From positions 234,167,656 through 234,231,655 of the forward strand of contig NC_039364.1 in NCBI RefSeq assembly GCF_003573695.1: a stretch of 64,000 bases of DNA. Reading direction: 5' to 3'. This DNA is from Papaver somniferum (Eukaryota; Streptophyta; Magnoliopsida; Ranunculales; Papaveraceae). The notes under the pieces are model-generated. The model was given only the letters and a program-made list of their open reading frames with translations. It was not told the origin of the DNA and searched no databases. The translations under genes and the position numbers were made by a program. Positions within the stretch are counted from its first letter, which is position 1; the number at the start of each line of letters is the position of its first letter. Shown here one piece after another: positions 10,448 through 21,992 of the stretch.

Positions 10448-11192
10448 ATTTGCTAGTTATGGAATTTATAGAGATTTTTTCTGATAGAGATTGAGTTGAT
10501 ACGAGTAGTTTTGTTTGAAATTAGGGAAAAGTGAGTATTGAGATGATATGAAACTGTGAAATTATGAGATAAAGATGAAGAAGGTGTGGTTTTTAAGTTT
10601 AAAGATAGGGTGAATTTATAGGGAAATGAAAGGAATAACAGTCGTTGGATGGCGAGATTGGTAAGTAGCATTGCCGGAGTTGGATCACATGTTGGTGGAT
10701 TAAACTGGCGATTTTGGGTCACACGCCAACGGTTTTAGATCACATGCATGCCGGTGTGTTTGTGGAGCCGCACAGTTTTTCATCAAGCGCGCGTTTGGTC
10801 TACTGCCGCAATCAACAAATCCTCAATTTTGTTGGTTTACCAATCAGTTTTTCATGTTTGTTGAGTTCATAGTGGGAACAAAAACAAACTTCAAATTTGT
10901 TGAGTCCATAGGAACTGCTCTTAGTGGGCGTATGTGTCGACCGTAAAAATTGACCATTTATTTACGGCAAATACTCTAGTAAAAATTTCCATCTTGAAAT
11001 AACGCCCGCAAAAAATACGGATGACTAGTGATTGATCATTAGTGGAATCCTATTAGAAAATGATTGCTAATAATAAATTATGGATAAAGGTTAATTTAGA
11101 CCTATCGAAAATGTGAAAATTTAAATCTTATCTAAACTATTAGTTAACAAGCTAACATCCGATATGGATTCGTACTATTACATTAAGTTAAC
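10448..11192. other. Non-coding stretch, probably DNA-transposon flank
   Basis: A minus-strand open stretch (10,453-10,722) has Ser/Thr/Asn-rich low-complexity composition and no recognisable domain. The rest contains CAAACTTCAAATTTGTTGAG-type motifs near 10,890, seen at ends of non-autonomous plant DNA transposons. No gene is supported. Confidence 0.3.
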
Positions 11193-11581
11193 ATGTTGCC
11201 GTGCAAACCTACCAGCGAATCTCATGAGGAACATAGTCAGTCGGTTTTGATAAGAAAAAGGAATCAAGATTTGGTTCCTCATATATCTCCACACAAAAAA
11301 ATTGTGCATAGTTTCCCTAGAGTCCGTGTTAAAAAAAGATTACATATGTTAATTTTTATTTTTGTACGTAGGTAATAACTCTGTATTGAGGAATGATATG
11401 GTCTATAGAAGAAAATACAAACCTTCTTCAGACATAATCAAATTAGCAAACGACATGCATCAAGACTACAATTGGGCAAATGCAGTGTTACCTCCGCCGC
11501 TACTTGGCATGGATGTTACGACAATTGACACTTCACAACTTCGGAGGACTAAAATAATTCAAGTGCGTTGGATGGGAACCT
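11193..11581 (+). pseudogene. Unrecognised exon pair, unit I
   Basis: Two overlapping open stretches (11,193-11,375 and 11,362-11,610) are conserved in all three units. The second carries YRRKYKPSSDIIKLANDMHQ and VLPPPLLGMDVTTIDT and is host-exon-like. A GTACGTAGGTAATAAC segment near 11,365 offers splice-like sites. The frame runs straight into a gypsy-type LTR at 11,582. I do not recognise the protein. Confidence 0.3.
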
Positions 11582-13155
11582 TGATAGACACATTTTTGTG
11601 TCTGATATAATCTCAATTGTATATATTGTTAGTGCTCGATTTTGTATTTATTATGGCCTTTTGTGTATTTGTAGGTATTTTTGGGAAAATAAGCTTTGGC
11701 GGCGAAATTGGCGCGAAAAGTGGTTTTTGTGCTCGTGGAAGAAAATTACTATACGGACACTAAGTTTGGATAAGGGGTAGCCTAATTACTAAGGGGCTCC
11801 TTCAGGACACCCCAAGACCACCTGCTATTCGCACCCCCACTCTGGATAAGGGGGAGGTCATCTTTAACATTTGAAAATGATTTTTGGAGGGAAAATATTG
11901 TTATTCCCTAGCAGATTTTCTATCAAAGTTTTGAACGTGTTCTAGGGCGATTCAATGGCTGATTTTTGGTAGGAAGTTGTGATATGTCCTAGCAAACACG
12001 TTGTGGGATTTTGGTTTGACCAGAATTGGCTATAATTGGCTAGATAATTCACAAGTTGAAAACAGGGAAACACGGGCAGGAAATGATATTCACGGGATTT
12101 GGAGAAGATTGAACGTGTTATGTACGTGCATGGAAGACCCTCACAGCCTGTTGGAGCGTGAAGGAGTTAAATATGGTAATTTGGAGGCTTGAAAACGCGT
12201 GAGAAGATGAAACAGGAAAGAAAATATTCCAAGTAAATGTCGAGTAAATATTTGGAGGCTTGAAAACACTGAAAGAAAATATTTTCTTTCACTGCCGAGT
12301 AAATGAAGATTTTTGGGAGTAATTGAGGGAGATTCAACGAGCTGTAGGTGTATAAATAGGTTCCTAGGATCACATATATGCTTGTCGAGAGTTTGGGGAG
12401 TTAGCAGAGAGAAGAGAACGAAGAAATCACGAGTTGCAGACACCACAGTTCTGCTGCTGCACAGCTGAAGAACACGAAGAACAGACCAGCAGAGACCTTC
12501 GTTTATCAACTGTCGTAGTTCACTTTCATTTGCGGCAGTTCTTCAGCGACAGCGGAGCATCGACAACAGCACTTCAGTTCTATCGTTGTTTCGAGACTAT
12601 TTCTGTGGGTCGCAATTAGCTGTTTTACTCAATTATTTTCCTTTTCATCATTTGTAAAACACTTGTGAGCAATGAATACCAATTTTGAGAAAGTTTACAC
12701 AATGATGAGATAAATCCCTTAGTCGAGGCAACGGAGGAAGCCATTGTTCCATGAAAAGTGGTATAATTCTATTTTAATTATTTCTTGCAATTATTTTACA
12801 TGATTATTTGCATAGAACTATTATAGAAAATTGATTTTTATTGAGTAGTTGTGAATTATTTTGATGGAGCATGCTGGGTTTTAAAACTTTTGATGTTTCA
12901 TGCCTTGCGATTACAACCATTACTTCAAAAATCTATTAGAGGAAAAATATTAGAATCGCTTTAAAAGAAAGAATTGCATGAATATTGATTAGAATTTATC
13001 ACTTAATTGGTCAATGGTGGAATCCAAAGTCTCGGTATTTCCTTATTGTTTTTGAAACAACTTTATTTATTTGAATCTAAAAAATCCATTTCCTTCACAA
13101 GTCTGAAAAGAACCCATTTTTACCACTATTATTACAACCATTTGAAAAACCATCA
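11582..13155 (+). repeat. Ty3/gypsy-type LTR, unit I
   Basis: It starts TGATAGACACATTTTTGTGT and ends CCATCA, followed by a primer-binding site. The start is the same as in the LTRs of the minus-strand element at 18,455-25,509, so both belong to one family. A TATA-like TATAAATAGG lies at about 12,351. The first bases form a perfect hairpin (GACACA, loop TTTT, TGTGTC). No identical partner LTR follows, only a truncated one. Confidence 0.75.
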
Positions 13156-13160
13156 AATTT

Positions 13161-13182
13161 TGGCGCCGCCGACGCGGATTTG
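13161..13182 (+). promoter_or_regulatory. Primer-binding site of gypsy-type element, unit I
   Basis: TGGCGCCGCCGACGCGGATT lies 5 bp after the LTR. The TGGCGCCG start is that of tRNA-Asp-type primer sites of Athila/Tat-like Ty3/gypsy elements. The remaining bases match that pattern only partly. Confidence 0.6.
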
Positions 13183-13329
13183 TGTTTAGGTAGCATTTTT
13201 AGATTTTTTTTTTAGATTTTTTTATTTTCATTTGTTCCTCTTTACGTTTCTTTGGGTGTGTCTTTGATTTGCAGGTTTGAAGCTGGATACTAAGGACTTG
13301 GATCAATTTGGAGGAGTTCTGTAGATTAG

Positions 13330-14444
13330 AGCGCTGAAATTTGTTGGGTAGTTGCGATATGTCCCAACAAAACTATCATGAGTGTTTTGGTCGATCAAAT
13401 TTGGCTGGAAAATCCGTGATAAGGAATCAGGGTTGTACGTGCATGGGAGAAGCAGTTCACGAATTTGAGTGTGTTCTACACATGTTTGATGACTCTAGCA
13501 ACAACAAAGATCGTGAAATAGATAAACAAGGAAGTATAGAAAGCTGAGAGAATCGACAAAGCCGAATTAGGCAAGAAAATATTCCCGAGATATTTTTCTT
13601 CACAGCCGAATAAATGAGGATTATTCAGGAGTTTATGGCGAGATTAAATGAGGCTTAGGAGTATAAAAAGGTTGCTTGGGTCTAGTAGAAGGGGTGTCGA
13701 TAGTTTGTGGTCGAGAGGAGGTCCGGATTAGCAGAAATCAAGAGTTGATGAAACTTTGTTTCTGCTGCTGCTGATGATGAAGAACACCAAGAACACGAGG
13801 AACAGACTCGTAAGGACAGTCGTCTATCAACAGTGTCTAAGACCCAATCCATGGGTCGCAGTGCAGTCTAAACATCAGTAGCACGTGCGTTGTATCGTTC
13901 ATTCTGTTACGTTTTTTGTGCGTCGCAGATTACAGTTTTAAACCATTTTCTCTTTTTCTCTCCATTGTAAACACCATTTGAGCCATAATAAAATATTTTG
14001 AGCGTGTTTTCATCATGATGATCTAAACCCAACACTGGGATGACGGAGGAGGATGAATATCGTGCATGGGTAAAAAAAATTATTTTTTTTATGACTTTTG
14101 CATTAATTTAAAATTGAAATATGATTTGAATTAATTGGTTGTTATTTAATTTGATGATGTATGCTTAGCTTATTGTTTTGATACATCATGCTTAGGACTT
14201 ACAATCAATGTTTTAAGAATCTATCTTGGCAAAATCAGAGTCTATGTTAATTTTATTGAGTTTTAATTGTCAAAGAATATATGAATAAACCTTGTGTAGT
14301 GAATTCAGACAAATCCTTAGTCCCAGTACCTCTCACCCATTGTTAATATTTTTTTGTATATAATTTTATTAAATCTAAAATTTCATTTCCTTCACAAGTC
14401 TGAGACGAACCTGTTTACTACAACCCCAAAAAAATATTTTATCA
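13330..14444 (+). repeat. Truncated second gypsy-type LTR, unit I
   Basis: The segment follows the preceding LTR in order: GTTGCGATATGTCCC matches GTTGTGATATGTCC of the first LTR, then an AAATATTCCCGAGATATTT block, a TATAAAAAGG box, a CTGCTGCTG stretch, and an end of ACAACCCCAAAAAAAT..ATCA like the LTR ends at 18,455 and 23,979. The first roughly 500 bp are missing. It abuts copia gag directly at 14,445, without a target duplication. Confidence 0.65.
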
Positions 14445-14890
14445 TGCACATGCTGATCATTCACATTCCCATGATTCACACTCCCGTACCCCTTACGCAC
14501 GTGGAGAAAGCAACACACACGGAAGAGGACACAAGGGACCCAACAGAGGTCACGGGGCGTGGTGGTAATTCAAATGTTTGGAACAGAGATGTACCTTCTG
14601 GCCCAAGTGGTGGCAGCTCCAAGGTCGATAAAGCTCCAAGAAACCCCCCTATTAAGAAGGACGAAGCTGGAAACGGTCCTTGTTATAGGTGTGGATCCAC
14701 TGCACATTGGTACCAGCAATGTAAAGCTAGTAACAAAGTTGCATATATCTACAAGAAGTGTCGAGAGTTTGTGGAACAAGAATCTAACTATCTGGAAGAA
14801 GATGAGAATTCCCCTGATGTAAACCTCACAATATCAGATTTCCAAGGCAACAAGAGTCATGCCATATTGGGTACACCTGATTTGGATTGA
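14445..14890 (+). pseudogene. Copia gag C-terminal part with zinc knuckle, unit I
   Basis: The copia nucleocapsid region. CYRCGSTAHWYQQC (about 14,680-14,720) fits the CX2CX4HX4C zinc knuckle that binds element RNA. A Gly/Arg/His-rich lead (14,445-14,570) lies in another frame, so a frameshift separates the two parts. The N-terminal half of gag and the 5' LTR are absent, removed by the adjacent gypsy-type LTR. Confidence 0.8.
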
Positions 14891-15189
14891 AATTGTTTCT
14901 TTAGTTACCTTTTTGATCTTAGACGTTTATTTTAATAGACTCTGGTTTAAATAATTTTTCTTGATGGCTTGGAATAATTTATATGTCGTCATGATTAACT
15001 TATGAATGGATTATCTATGAGTATTTATTATATTAATCATATTTTGGTAATAGTTTAATAGATTATTTTTACCTTGATAATCTGTTGTTTAGAATGTATA
15101 TTAGGAAGAAAAATATATCATTCTAGTAAGACTCAAATTCTCCAAAGTACATGAGATAAATTATTCGGATTTTGTAACGATGCCACATT

Positions 15190-16764
15190 ATCTACTTGTA
15201 GGAATGTCTCAAGGAGAGATTGAATGGCTGGCTGGTAGTCGAACCACCCATACTATCTTAAGAAATAGACAATTGTTTGTTAACTTGACCCCTTATATTA
15301 CATCTCTGACTATATGATTAGATCATCACAAGTGATAATTGGGCGAGGTAATGCTCAATTCATGTTTCCAAATGGCACATTGATTAAAGTCACAGAAGCT
15401 CTATATGCACCAAGAGCTAACCACACCTTGTTAAGTTTCAAAGATATTCGTGCAAACGATTATCATTTGGAAACTCACAGTGAAAATGGAATTGAATACA
15501 TACATGTTACCTCTAATGAATGTGGAAGAAAACACATTTTAGAGAAACTAATGAGTCAATCTAGTGGATTATACCTCACTACTATTCGGATTATTGAATC
15601 TCATGTTGTTACCAACGATGATTTGTTGAATAATGACTCATACAGGCTTTGGCACGACCGATTAGGGCACCCAGGTCATGACATGATGATTCGTGTTTTA
15701 AAGAACTCACATGGACATCCCTTTTTTCGAGGAAAAAAGAAAATGTGACAACAGACTGTTATAGTGCAAAGTAACCAACTACTAACTGGTAAGAGCGTTA
15801 TTCCAACACGACAGTTGCCTTCTCAAGAAGTTGATGTGCAACATATTTCCCATTCTGCTTCATTGACTATGTCAAAAGCACATCATTTATTTTGCAAAGC
15901 CTGTTCATTAGCAAAAACAGGATCGATACCATCCTATGATAAAGATACCAAACAAAATATCCCATTTTTGCATAGGATACAAGGTGATATTTGTGGACCT
16001 ATACATCCAGAATGCGGACCATTCAGGTATTTTATGGTTCTGGTAGATGCTTCGAATCGTTGGTCACGCGTCGCATTATTGTCCACAAGAAATGTTGCAT
16101 TTGCAAAGCTCCTAGCACAAATTATTCTTCTGAGGGATCACCACCCTGATTACCCTATCAAGTATATCATACTTGATAATGCTGGAGAATTCACATCAGA
16201 AGGATTTGATGATTACTGTGTGTCTAATGGAATAGACGTAGAGCATCTCGTACCCCATATTCACACTCAAAATGGTCTCACAGAAGCTACTATCAAAAGG
16301 TTACAGATGATAGCTAGGGCACTGGTTATGCGTACCAACCTGCCTATTACTGCCTGGGGATACGCTATATTGCATGCATCTTTACTTATTCTTTTTCGAC
16401 CCACTGCTAGCCAACCATTTTCTGTGTACCAGTTGGTAACTGGATATGAGCCTGATATTTCAAACTTACGCATATTTGTTTGTGCCGTATATGTGCCTAT
16501 TATGCCCCCACAGTGTACTAAAATGGGTCCACAAATACGATTAGGTATTTATGTTGGATATGAATCCCCAACTATTATCCGCAATTTAGAACCTTTGACA
16601 TGCGATTTGTTTACCGCTACATTTGCGGATTGTCACTTTGATGAGACAACCTTCCCGTCGTTAGGGGGAGATAAGAAAAAGGATTTTCTAAGGGAACGAC
16701 AGGAATTGTCGTGGTGTGTTCCCACGTTGTCTTACCTTGATCCCCGTACTCCACAATGTGAGAG
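15190..16764 (+). pseudogene. Copia protease and integrase, unit I
   Basis: The aspartic protease site near 15,235 reads GSRTTHTIL in place of DSGTTHTIL, so the catalytic Asp is lost. GAG-pre-integrase and zinc-binding regions follow (LWHDRLGHPG, then FCKACSLAK), separated by a TGA stop at 15,746-15,748 where sister copies have GGA. The integrase core is open from 15,764 with the catalytic triad in place: GDICGP, DNAGEF and the Glu of NGLTEATIKR. The frame continues across the CACTA end to 16,912, adding about 48 transposon-derived residues after PQCES. Confidence 0.9.
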
Positions 16765-17502
16765 CACTAGTGGAAATCAGCAGTTCCACGACCGTCGGGA
16801 AATGTCATATATACGAGTTATACGACCATTTGTAACCGTCTCTGTTGGGATCTCTGATAAAGTGTCGTTGTGCCGAACAACCCTTGGACGTGGGTCTAAA
16901 AGTAACGACTGATTTTATGGGTAATGGGTACAGACCCTTAGCAGTGGGCCTCAGATTTAAGTAATAATATAAAAAAATATAGATTTAGATTTGTTGAAAT
17001 GCCTGAATGGCTAAATCAAATCTGAAACAATCTGATTGAACATCAAACGAAACTCAAATTAAATTCAAATGAAACCAAACCTAAAACTCAAATTCAAATG
17101 AAACCAAAAATAAAACTCAACATTCATTCATTGTATCCATCAGGTTTAAAATTACACAAAATAGTATTGAAATCCTGAGTTCGGAACAATATACAAGTAC
17201 TAGATATTCTAATATTAAACAACAAAATGATGCACTAATACACAATTGATTAAACAACAAGACGACAAACTCTACCCCGACGATGAACTTAGCCCATACT
17301 TTAGAATGGTGGTATCTGTAGCAAAGCAAAATAAGTTATGATCTAGAAAACAACAAATAAAAGAAAGAAATACCCGACGATGAACTTAGACAATACTTTA
17401 GAATGGTGGTATCTGTAGCAAAGCAAAATAAGTTATGATTCAGAAAACAACAAATAAAAGAAAGAAAGGGATATAAATATTTACATAGCCAAATAGATCA
17501 GA

Positions 17503-17718
17503 TAGGATGACTGAGATCTAGCAGTAAGAAAGTCATACATTTCTTGAAATTCAGCATCATTGAATCTGGTATCAGGACCTGGAATAATGAGTACAACCTT
17601 GTTCTCATCTACCACAAACTGCTTCAGCTGATGGCTGAGCACACCATAAGCAATTTTGCGGTCATAGGCATCAACAACCTTCTAAATATCTTCAGTTACT
17701 TCTTTGAGTTTGAGAATA
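17503..17718 (-). pseudogene. Captured host exon in CACTA copy B, unrecognised
   Basis: Same exon-like segment as at 1,505-1,720, with the same internal TAG. Small differences (GCATCAACAAC where the other reads GCAGCAACAAC) show independent drift. Product not recognised. Confidence 0.4.
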
Positions 17719-18093
17719 AATTGTAATAAATGTGTAGCTTTTCTGCATCATAGGGAAATACCAAGGTTTAAGACTCGCGCATCAGACGGAATAAAAAAAA
17801 ACAAATTAAATTAAATTGGAACAAATGCCTAACCTTTCTGTAAGCATTTAATACACCTAATCACAAGACATTTGATGCAATAAATCCCTATCAAGTTTCA
17901 GTCAACCCCAAGTAAAGGCTAATGGTCTTCATGCACAAATGACAAATAGTTACCAGACATACCCACTCAAGTAGTTTGTTAGACATGAATACACTAGTAA
18001 AGTATCTTACAAGGCACAAATATTATGAAAAAATTCTTAAAAATAGTGCAATAAGGAGTAATTAACATCTTTAGAACAAAAACTAAAGGAGTT

Positions 18094-18189
18094 AAAACTT
18101 TCCTACCTTTTCTGCGAACCCCGTCTCTGTCAAGCACAACACATCCTTGAGCACAACGGAGGATTCCAGCAGGACTTATCTGCAAGATT
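18094..18189 (-). pseudogene. Captured exon-like segment in CACTA copy B, unrecognised
   Basis: Identical in coding content to 2,095-2,190 (SPAGILRCAQGCVVLDRDG). The 18,190-18,449 flank is intron-like and shows no gene. Confidence 0.3.
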
Positions 18190-18454
18190 TGATATGAAAC
18201 TTATCTCTATGGTGAACTGGGAATGGAAAAATGGTTGCAGAGTACTGCATGATATAAGCAAATCCCCAAATCAAAAATCATTTTACATAAATTGGAATCC
18301 ACAAAACTAAACCTAATAACATGTTACTCCATCTAAATACCAAAACTAAACCTAGATTTGTATGGACCAGATGATGGTTTTGGAGCCTACGAAGATAAAA
18401 ATCTTCCATTAAAACCAAATCCAAATAAGCATCAGATATAAATATATGAATACA

Positions 18455-19987
18455 TGATTAAAGATTTTTTTTGTGGGGTTGTAGTAATGAAGGTTCGAAC
18501 TCTAAGACTTGTGAAGGTGAAGGATTTTTAGATTTATAAAAATTATATACAAAAAATATTGACAAATTGGTAGAGAGTACTGGGACTAAAGATTCAGCCA
18601 TTTTTCATTTTCAAGTGGTTCAGAATTTAACTCTAGGCGATTATAGTTCAAAGCAAAACAAATATTAACTCTAGTTTATTGCCAAGATAGATTTTATAAA
18701 ATATTACTTGTATTTCTTAAGCATGGCATATCAAAAATCCATAGGACTAAGCATAAACCATCAAATGAAATCACAAATAATTAATTAAAATCTTAATTCA
18801 ATTAAAATTGGTGCAAAAGGTAAATAAAAGAATTAATGAAATTACCACATGGATGAAACTCGACCTCCTCCGTCGTCCCAGTGTTGGGTTTAGCTCATCA
18901 TGATAAAAACACGCTCAAAGTATTTATTTATTGCTCAAAGGGTGTTTACAAGGATGAAAATGGAGATGAAATAATAAAACAGTGGAAGTGCGACCCACAT
19001 AAAGCGTCCAAAATAAACGACACAGAAGAGGTGCTATTGTTACTGAATATCTAAGACCCACACCTATGACCCACGTCTGTGAGTCTCTTTCACTGTTGAT
19101 AAACGACTGCTGCTGCGAGTCCGTTCTTCGTGTTCTTCGTATTCATCAGCAGCAGCAGCAGCAGAAACCGAGTTTGGGAAAACTCGAATTTCTTCTTCTC
19201 TGGCTCTCCTCAGCCCCCCAGACTCTCGACAGCCTCTCTGTAGCACATTAGGAACATATTTATACGTAATTGAACCATTGAATCTCCTCCATTAATCCAA
19301 AAAATCTTCCCATTACTCGGCAGTGAATGAAAATATTCCCGATATTTTTTTCTTTAATTCTCTGATTTCTTACGGACTGTTCCATGTTTTATCTCTTCTC
19401 ACGCGTCATCCTTGAGCTGTAGGGATTGTTTCCAGCCAATAAAATCAACCCATGCACGTCTCTTCCATCCAAGAATTCCAAGAATAGAATATTTTTCTTA
19501 ATATCTTCCCTGATTTGATTACCACCGGTTATCTAACCAATTTTGAGCGAATCCAACACCCATACAAGCTCTATATAGGCCCTAGGAACAAACCCAATCA
19601 ATTTGGGTCGTTGAGTCTCCTTTAATCCCGTCCAAACTTCCAACCCTAAATCTGCCAGTTGATAACAATTTTTTCCCGCCAATTTTGGTTTTTGAATTTG
19701 GGAAGAAGATGTCCTCCCCCCTAACCAGAACTGGGGTGCGAATAGCAGCTGCCTTGGGGTGACCTGGGGGTGCCCCTTAGTAATTAGGTTACCCCTTATC
19801 CAAAAGCGAGAGTCCGAATAACACTTGTCCTCCGGGTGACAAAATCAACTTTTCGAGCCGAATTTTCCAAAAATATTTATTTCCAAAAAAATACCTACAA
19901 ATACATAAAATAAAAAAATTAGTACAAAATCGAGTGCCAACAATATATAGTATTGAGATCAAATTAGACACAAAAATGTGTCTATCA
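18455..19987 (-). repeat. 3' LTR of the nested LTR element
   Basis: On the plus strand it runs from TGATTAAAG to GTGTCTATCA; read on the minus strand it starts TGATAGACAC and ends ..AATCA. It differs from the 5' LTR at few positions (for example a one-base length change near 19,350), so insertion is fairly recent. It contains a short CAG run (about 19,149-19,166). A TATAAATA box is on the minus strand near 19,257-19,264. Confidence 0.92.
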
Positions 19988-20003
19988 AATACCCCCAAAC
20001 TTA
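19988..20003 (-). promoter_or_regulatory. Polypurine tract of the nested LTR element
   Basis: On the minus strand AAGTTTGGGGGTATT ends directly at the 3' LTR start, the position where plus-strand DNA synthesis is primed. Near-copies of GTTTGGGGGT also occur at about 21,083 and 21,951 inside the element. Confidence 0.65.
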
Positions 20004-21270
20004 TTATTTGCTAGTCCTCGAGCAAAATTTATTCTTGAAAAGTGACCGAGTTAATCTCGGGTGGGTTTATCAGAGGTGTACCCACAAAAATCAATACTCC
20101 AGACCCTAGATATCTACGCAGAACCTTGGAAAGCACTAAAGAACCTCCTTGGTTGGCATACAATTATTGACTCTAAGAGGAAGAACCCTGATGCGAAATT
20201 CCAATTGATGTACACGAGTTTGCACTCAAGCATACTAAAATTCATATAAGTGACAGAGCTCTACTAAGATAGTTTCACAATGGACATCATACTCGGAGTC
20301 AGACTAATCACATGAAAAGATTAAGAAGATGGAAAAAGAAAAATGTAGATGGTTGAAAAGCGAACGGTGTTTTCCATATCTGTCTGAAGGCCTCTGCCAA
20401 GATGAACCTAACCTAAATGACTGAGATACCGGTCTGACTAATATTAACACACTGGCATATACAAGGGAACCAGTGGTCAATAACTTAAATCTAGATCAAC
20501 AAACTGGCAAATACAAGGGAACCAGCAGTTGACTACACATAACAATAACCATTTTTTTTTAACTTAACGGCATGAATAGATCTTTTTGATCCAAGCGCAT
20601 GCTTCTTGTCAGCAGATTATACGATAGTTCCCACGGGTCCTGCATTCCACGCTTGCTTAGGCGACGGAAACAGGGAGAACACACACATATTGCTATCCAA
20701 GTGTTAATACTTATTCCGATTGGTCTAACTGGTCCAGTCTTTTCTTTTTTTTTGAAAAGGTAACTCAGTCACTCTATTTCACCCTAGCAAAGGTAACAAC
20801 TTGAATCGTGTGGCCCACCAAATCACTTGAAACAAAAGAAAACTAAAAAAAGAAAGTGAAAAGGACTCAACAAGATATGGCGAAACTATCATGTTATTTC
20901 TAACACCTGAGCTCTGTGCTTTTATGAATAGACTCTATAGATGTTTCCATCTAGTCAGATTGGTTCCTAAACTCCTAAAACAAAAATGTTTCCATCAACT
21001 TAGATTGGTTAGTGCTATCCTTAATAGGCGTAAATTTCTAGGCTCTGGAGTTTATTTATTGCAACTAAAAAGTTTCTCCCATACCCCCAAACTTAAAATT
21101 AGCATTGTCCTCAATGTTCTAAAGATGAAATTAAAAGCATGAACAAGGAGAGACAGTTACTATTTGAAGCGGAAGAGTTAAGGAAAGATATTACCGTGTT
21201 GCATGAGATTGGGTTACCTCCCAAGAAGTGCTAAGTTTAAAGTCTTCAGCCAGACGTAGGAAAGGTTTAG
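20004..21270 (-). other. Non-coding interior of the nested LTR element
   Basis: No long ORF. On the minus strand it contains GCACTTCTTGGGAGGTAACC followed by CAA (about 21,208-21,232). Its TTGGG..CCCAA arms can form a small hairpin, and a similar motif is common in plant gypsy-type elements downstream of coding regions. A direct repeat around ACAAGGGAACCAG occurs at about 20,461 and 20,512. Confidence 0.5.
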
Positions 21271-21780
21271 TCAACTCGAACCGTATAACAGTAGCCGGAA
21301 TAACTGTGGGTCTTTAAAACCAAAAAGAGCTGACAAAAGGAAACTGCAGTGAACCAACGAAATGAACAACACTAGCATGCCCTTACCTAGTTTCCTGATA
21401 ACTATCGCTAATTGTGGTTCAAGTTCAGGTTCTATGAAAGGGTCTATATAGAATATTTTCATTGGCTGCGTTTCTTCATAGGTTGGATCCAAATTATTAG
21501 GTATTAGAGTCTGTAAAAACTCAAATACGAACTTAGAATCACGAAGTAATAACCTAAATAATTGCGGATCCTCTAAGTCAATCATATATGACTTACAAAG
21601 TTGACCACAATGAGAGTAGTGGTCATTCTTAGGAAAATGTGTCGATTCTATTAACCTAAAGTACTTAGGATTAGTCTCAGAACTTAATATTCGACTCATT
21701 TGAAACGTTCCCATAGTTGGAAGAAAACTATTTGGTGGGAAAACAAAGTCAATCTGGGTATCATAGCCTGGGCAAACCAC
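21271..21780 (-). CDS. ORF of nested LTR element, unknown function (169 aa)
   Basis: An open stretch with ATG that includes two related motifs, DPQLFRLLLRDS and DPQLFRLLLYGSS, and a hydrophobic segment GMLVLFISLVHCSFLLSALF that could span a membrane. It has no gag, protease or polymerase motifs. It follows the 300-aa ORF on the same strand with a 212-bp gap. It may be a decayed extension of that ORF or a fortuitous reading frame in a conserved non-coding region. Confidence 0.35.
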   Translation of the reverse strand: MVCPGYDTQIDFVFPPNSFLPTMGTFQMSRILSSETNPKYFRLIESTHFPKNDHYSHCGQLCKSYMIDLEDPQLFRLLLRDSKFVFEFLQTLIPNNLDPTYEETQPMKIFYIDPFIEPELEPQLAIVIRKLGKGMLVLFISLVHCSFLLSALFGFKDPQLFRLLLYGSS

Positions 21781-21992
21781 ATCAACCAGCGGATGGGTTT
21801 CTAATAACTGAACTCCTTCATGGACATCATTAGGTTTGGGAAAACGAGTATGAAAGTAATCTTGTAAATTTGTCGAGGCAGAGATATCAAGTCCTAAGTG
21901 AAGGGACTTTCTGAGAGTTAAAGGTAAGGCACTATGAAGGTGATAATCACCCCCAAACTTAGAGTTTTCAGTGTCTCTAGATAGACCTCTAA

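Larger units (their letters stand above)
2548..16764 (+). repeat. Tandem segmental unit I (about 14.2 kb)
   Basis: First complete copy of the repeated block: copia 3' half, LTR, MITE, MAM33 fusion pseudogene, fold-back MITE, SANT-like remnant, unknown exons, gypsy-type LTR pair, copia 5' half. Gene order, introns and even intronic MITEs are shared with 33,560-47,705 and 47,713-61,790. Equivalent landmarks (MAM33 start codon) lie at 5,868, 36,887 and 51,029. The last two are 14.1 kb apart; the first two are 31.0 kb apart because of the 12-kb CACTA insertion and the 4.77-kb duplication. Confidence 0.9.

Noticed and set aside
10453..10722. Minus-strand 89-codon ORF conserved in three units
   Set aside because: Low-complexity Ser/Thr/Asn composition and no domain; conservation is explained by recent duplication.
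5521..11581. Helitron as carrier of the MAM33 fusion and unknown exons
   Set aside because: Several gene pieces in one orientation suggested a Helitron, and CTATATACTA near 5,518 loosely resembles a 5' end, but no TC start between A and T and no CTRR end with a hairpin could be located.
19064..19251. Gln-rich small ORFs in the LTRs (also 24,588-24,819)
   Set aside because: They arise from the CAG run in the LTR and are not supported as proteins.
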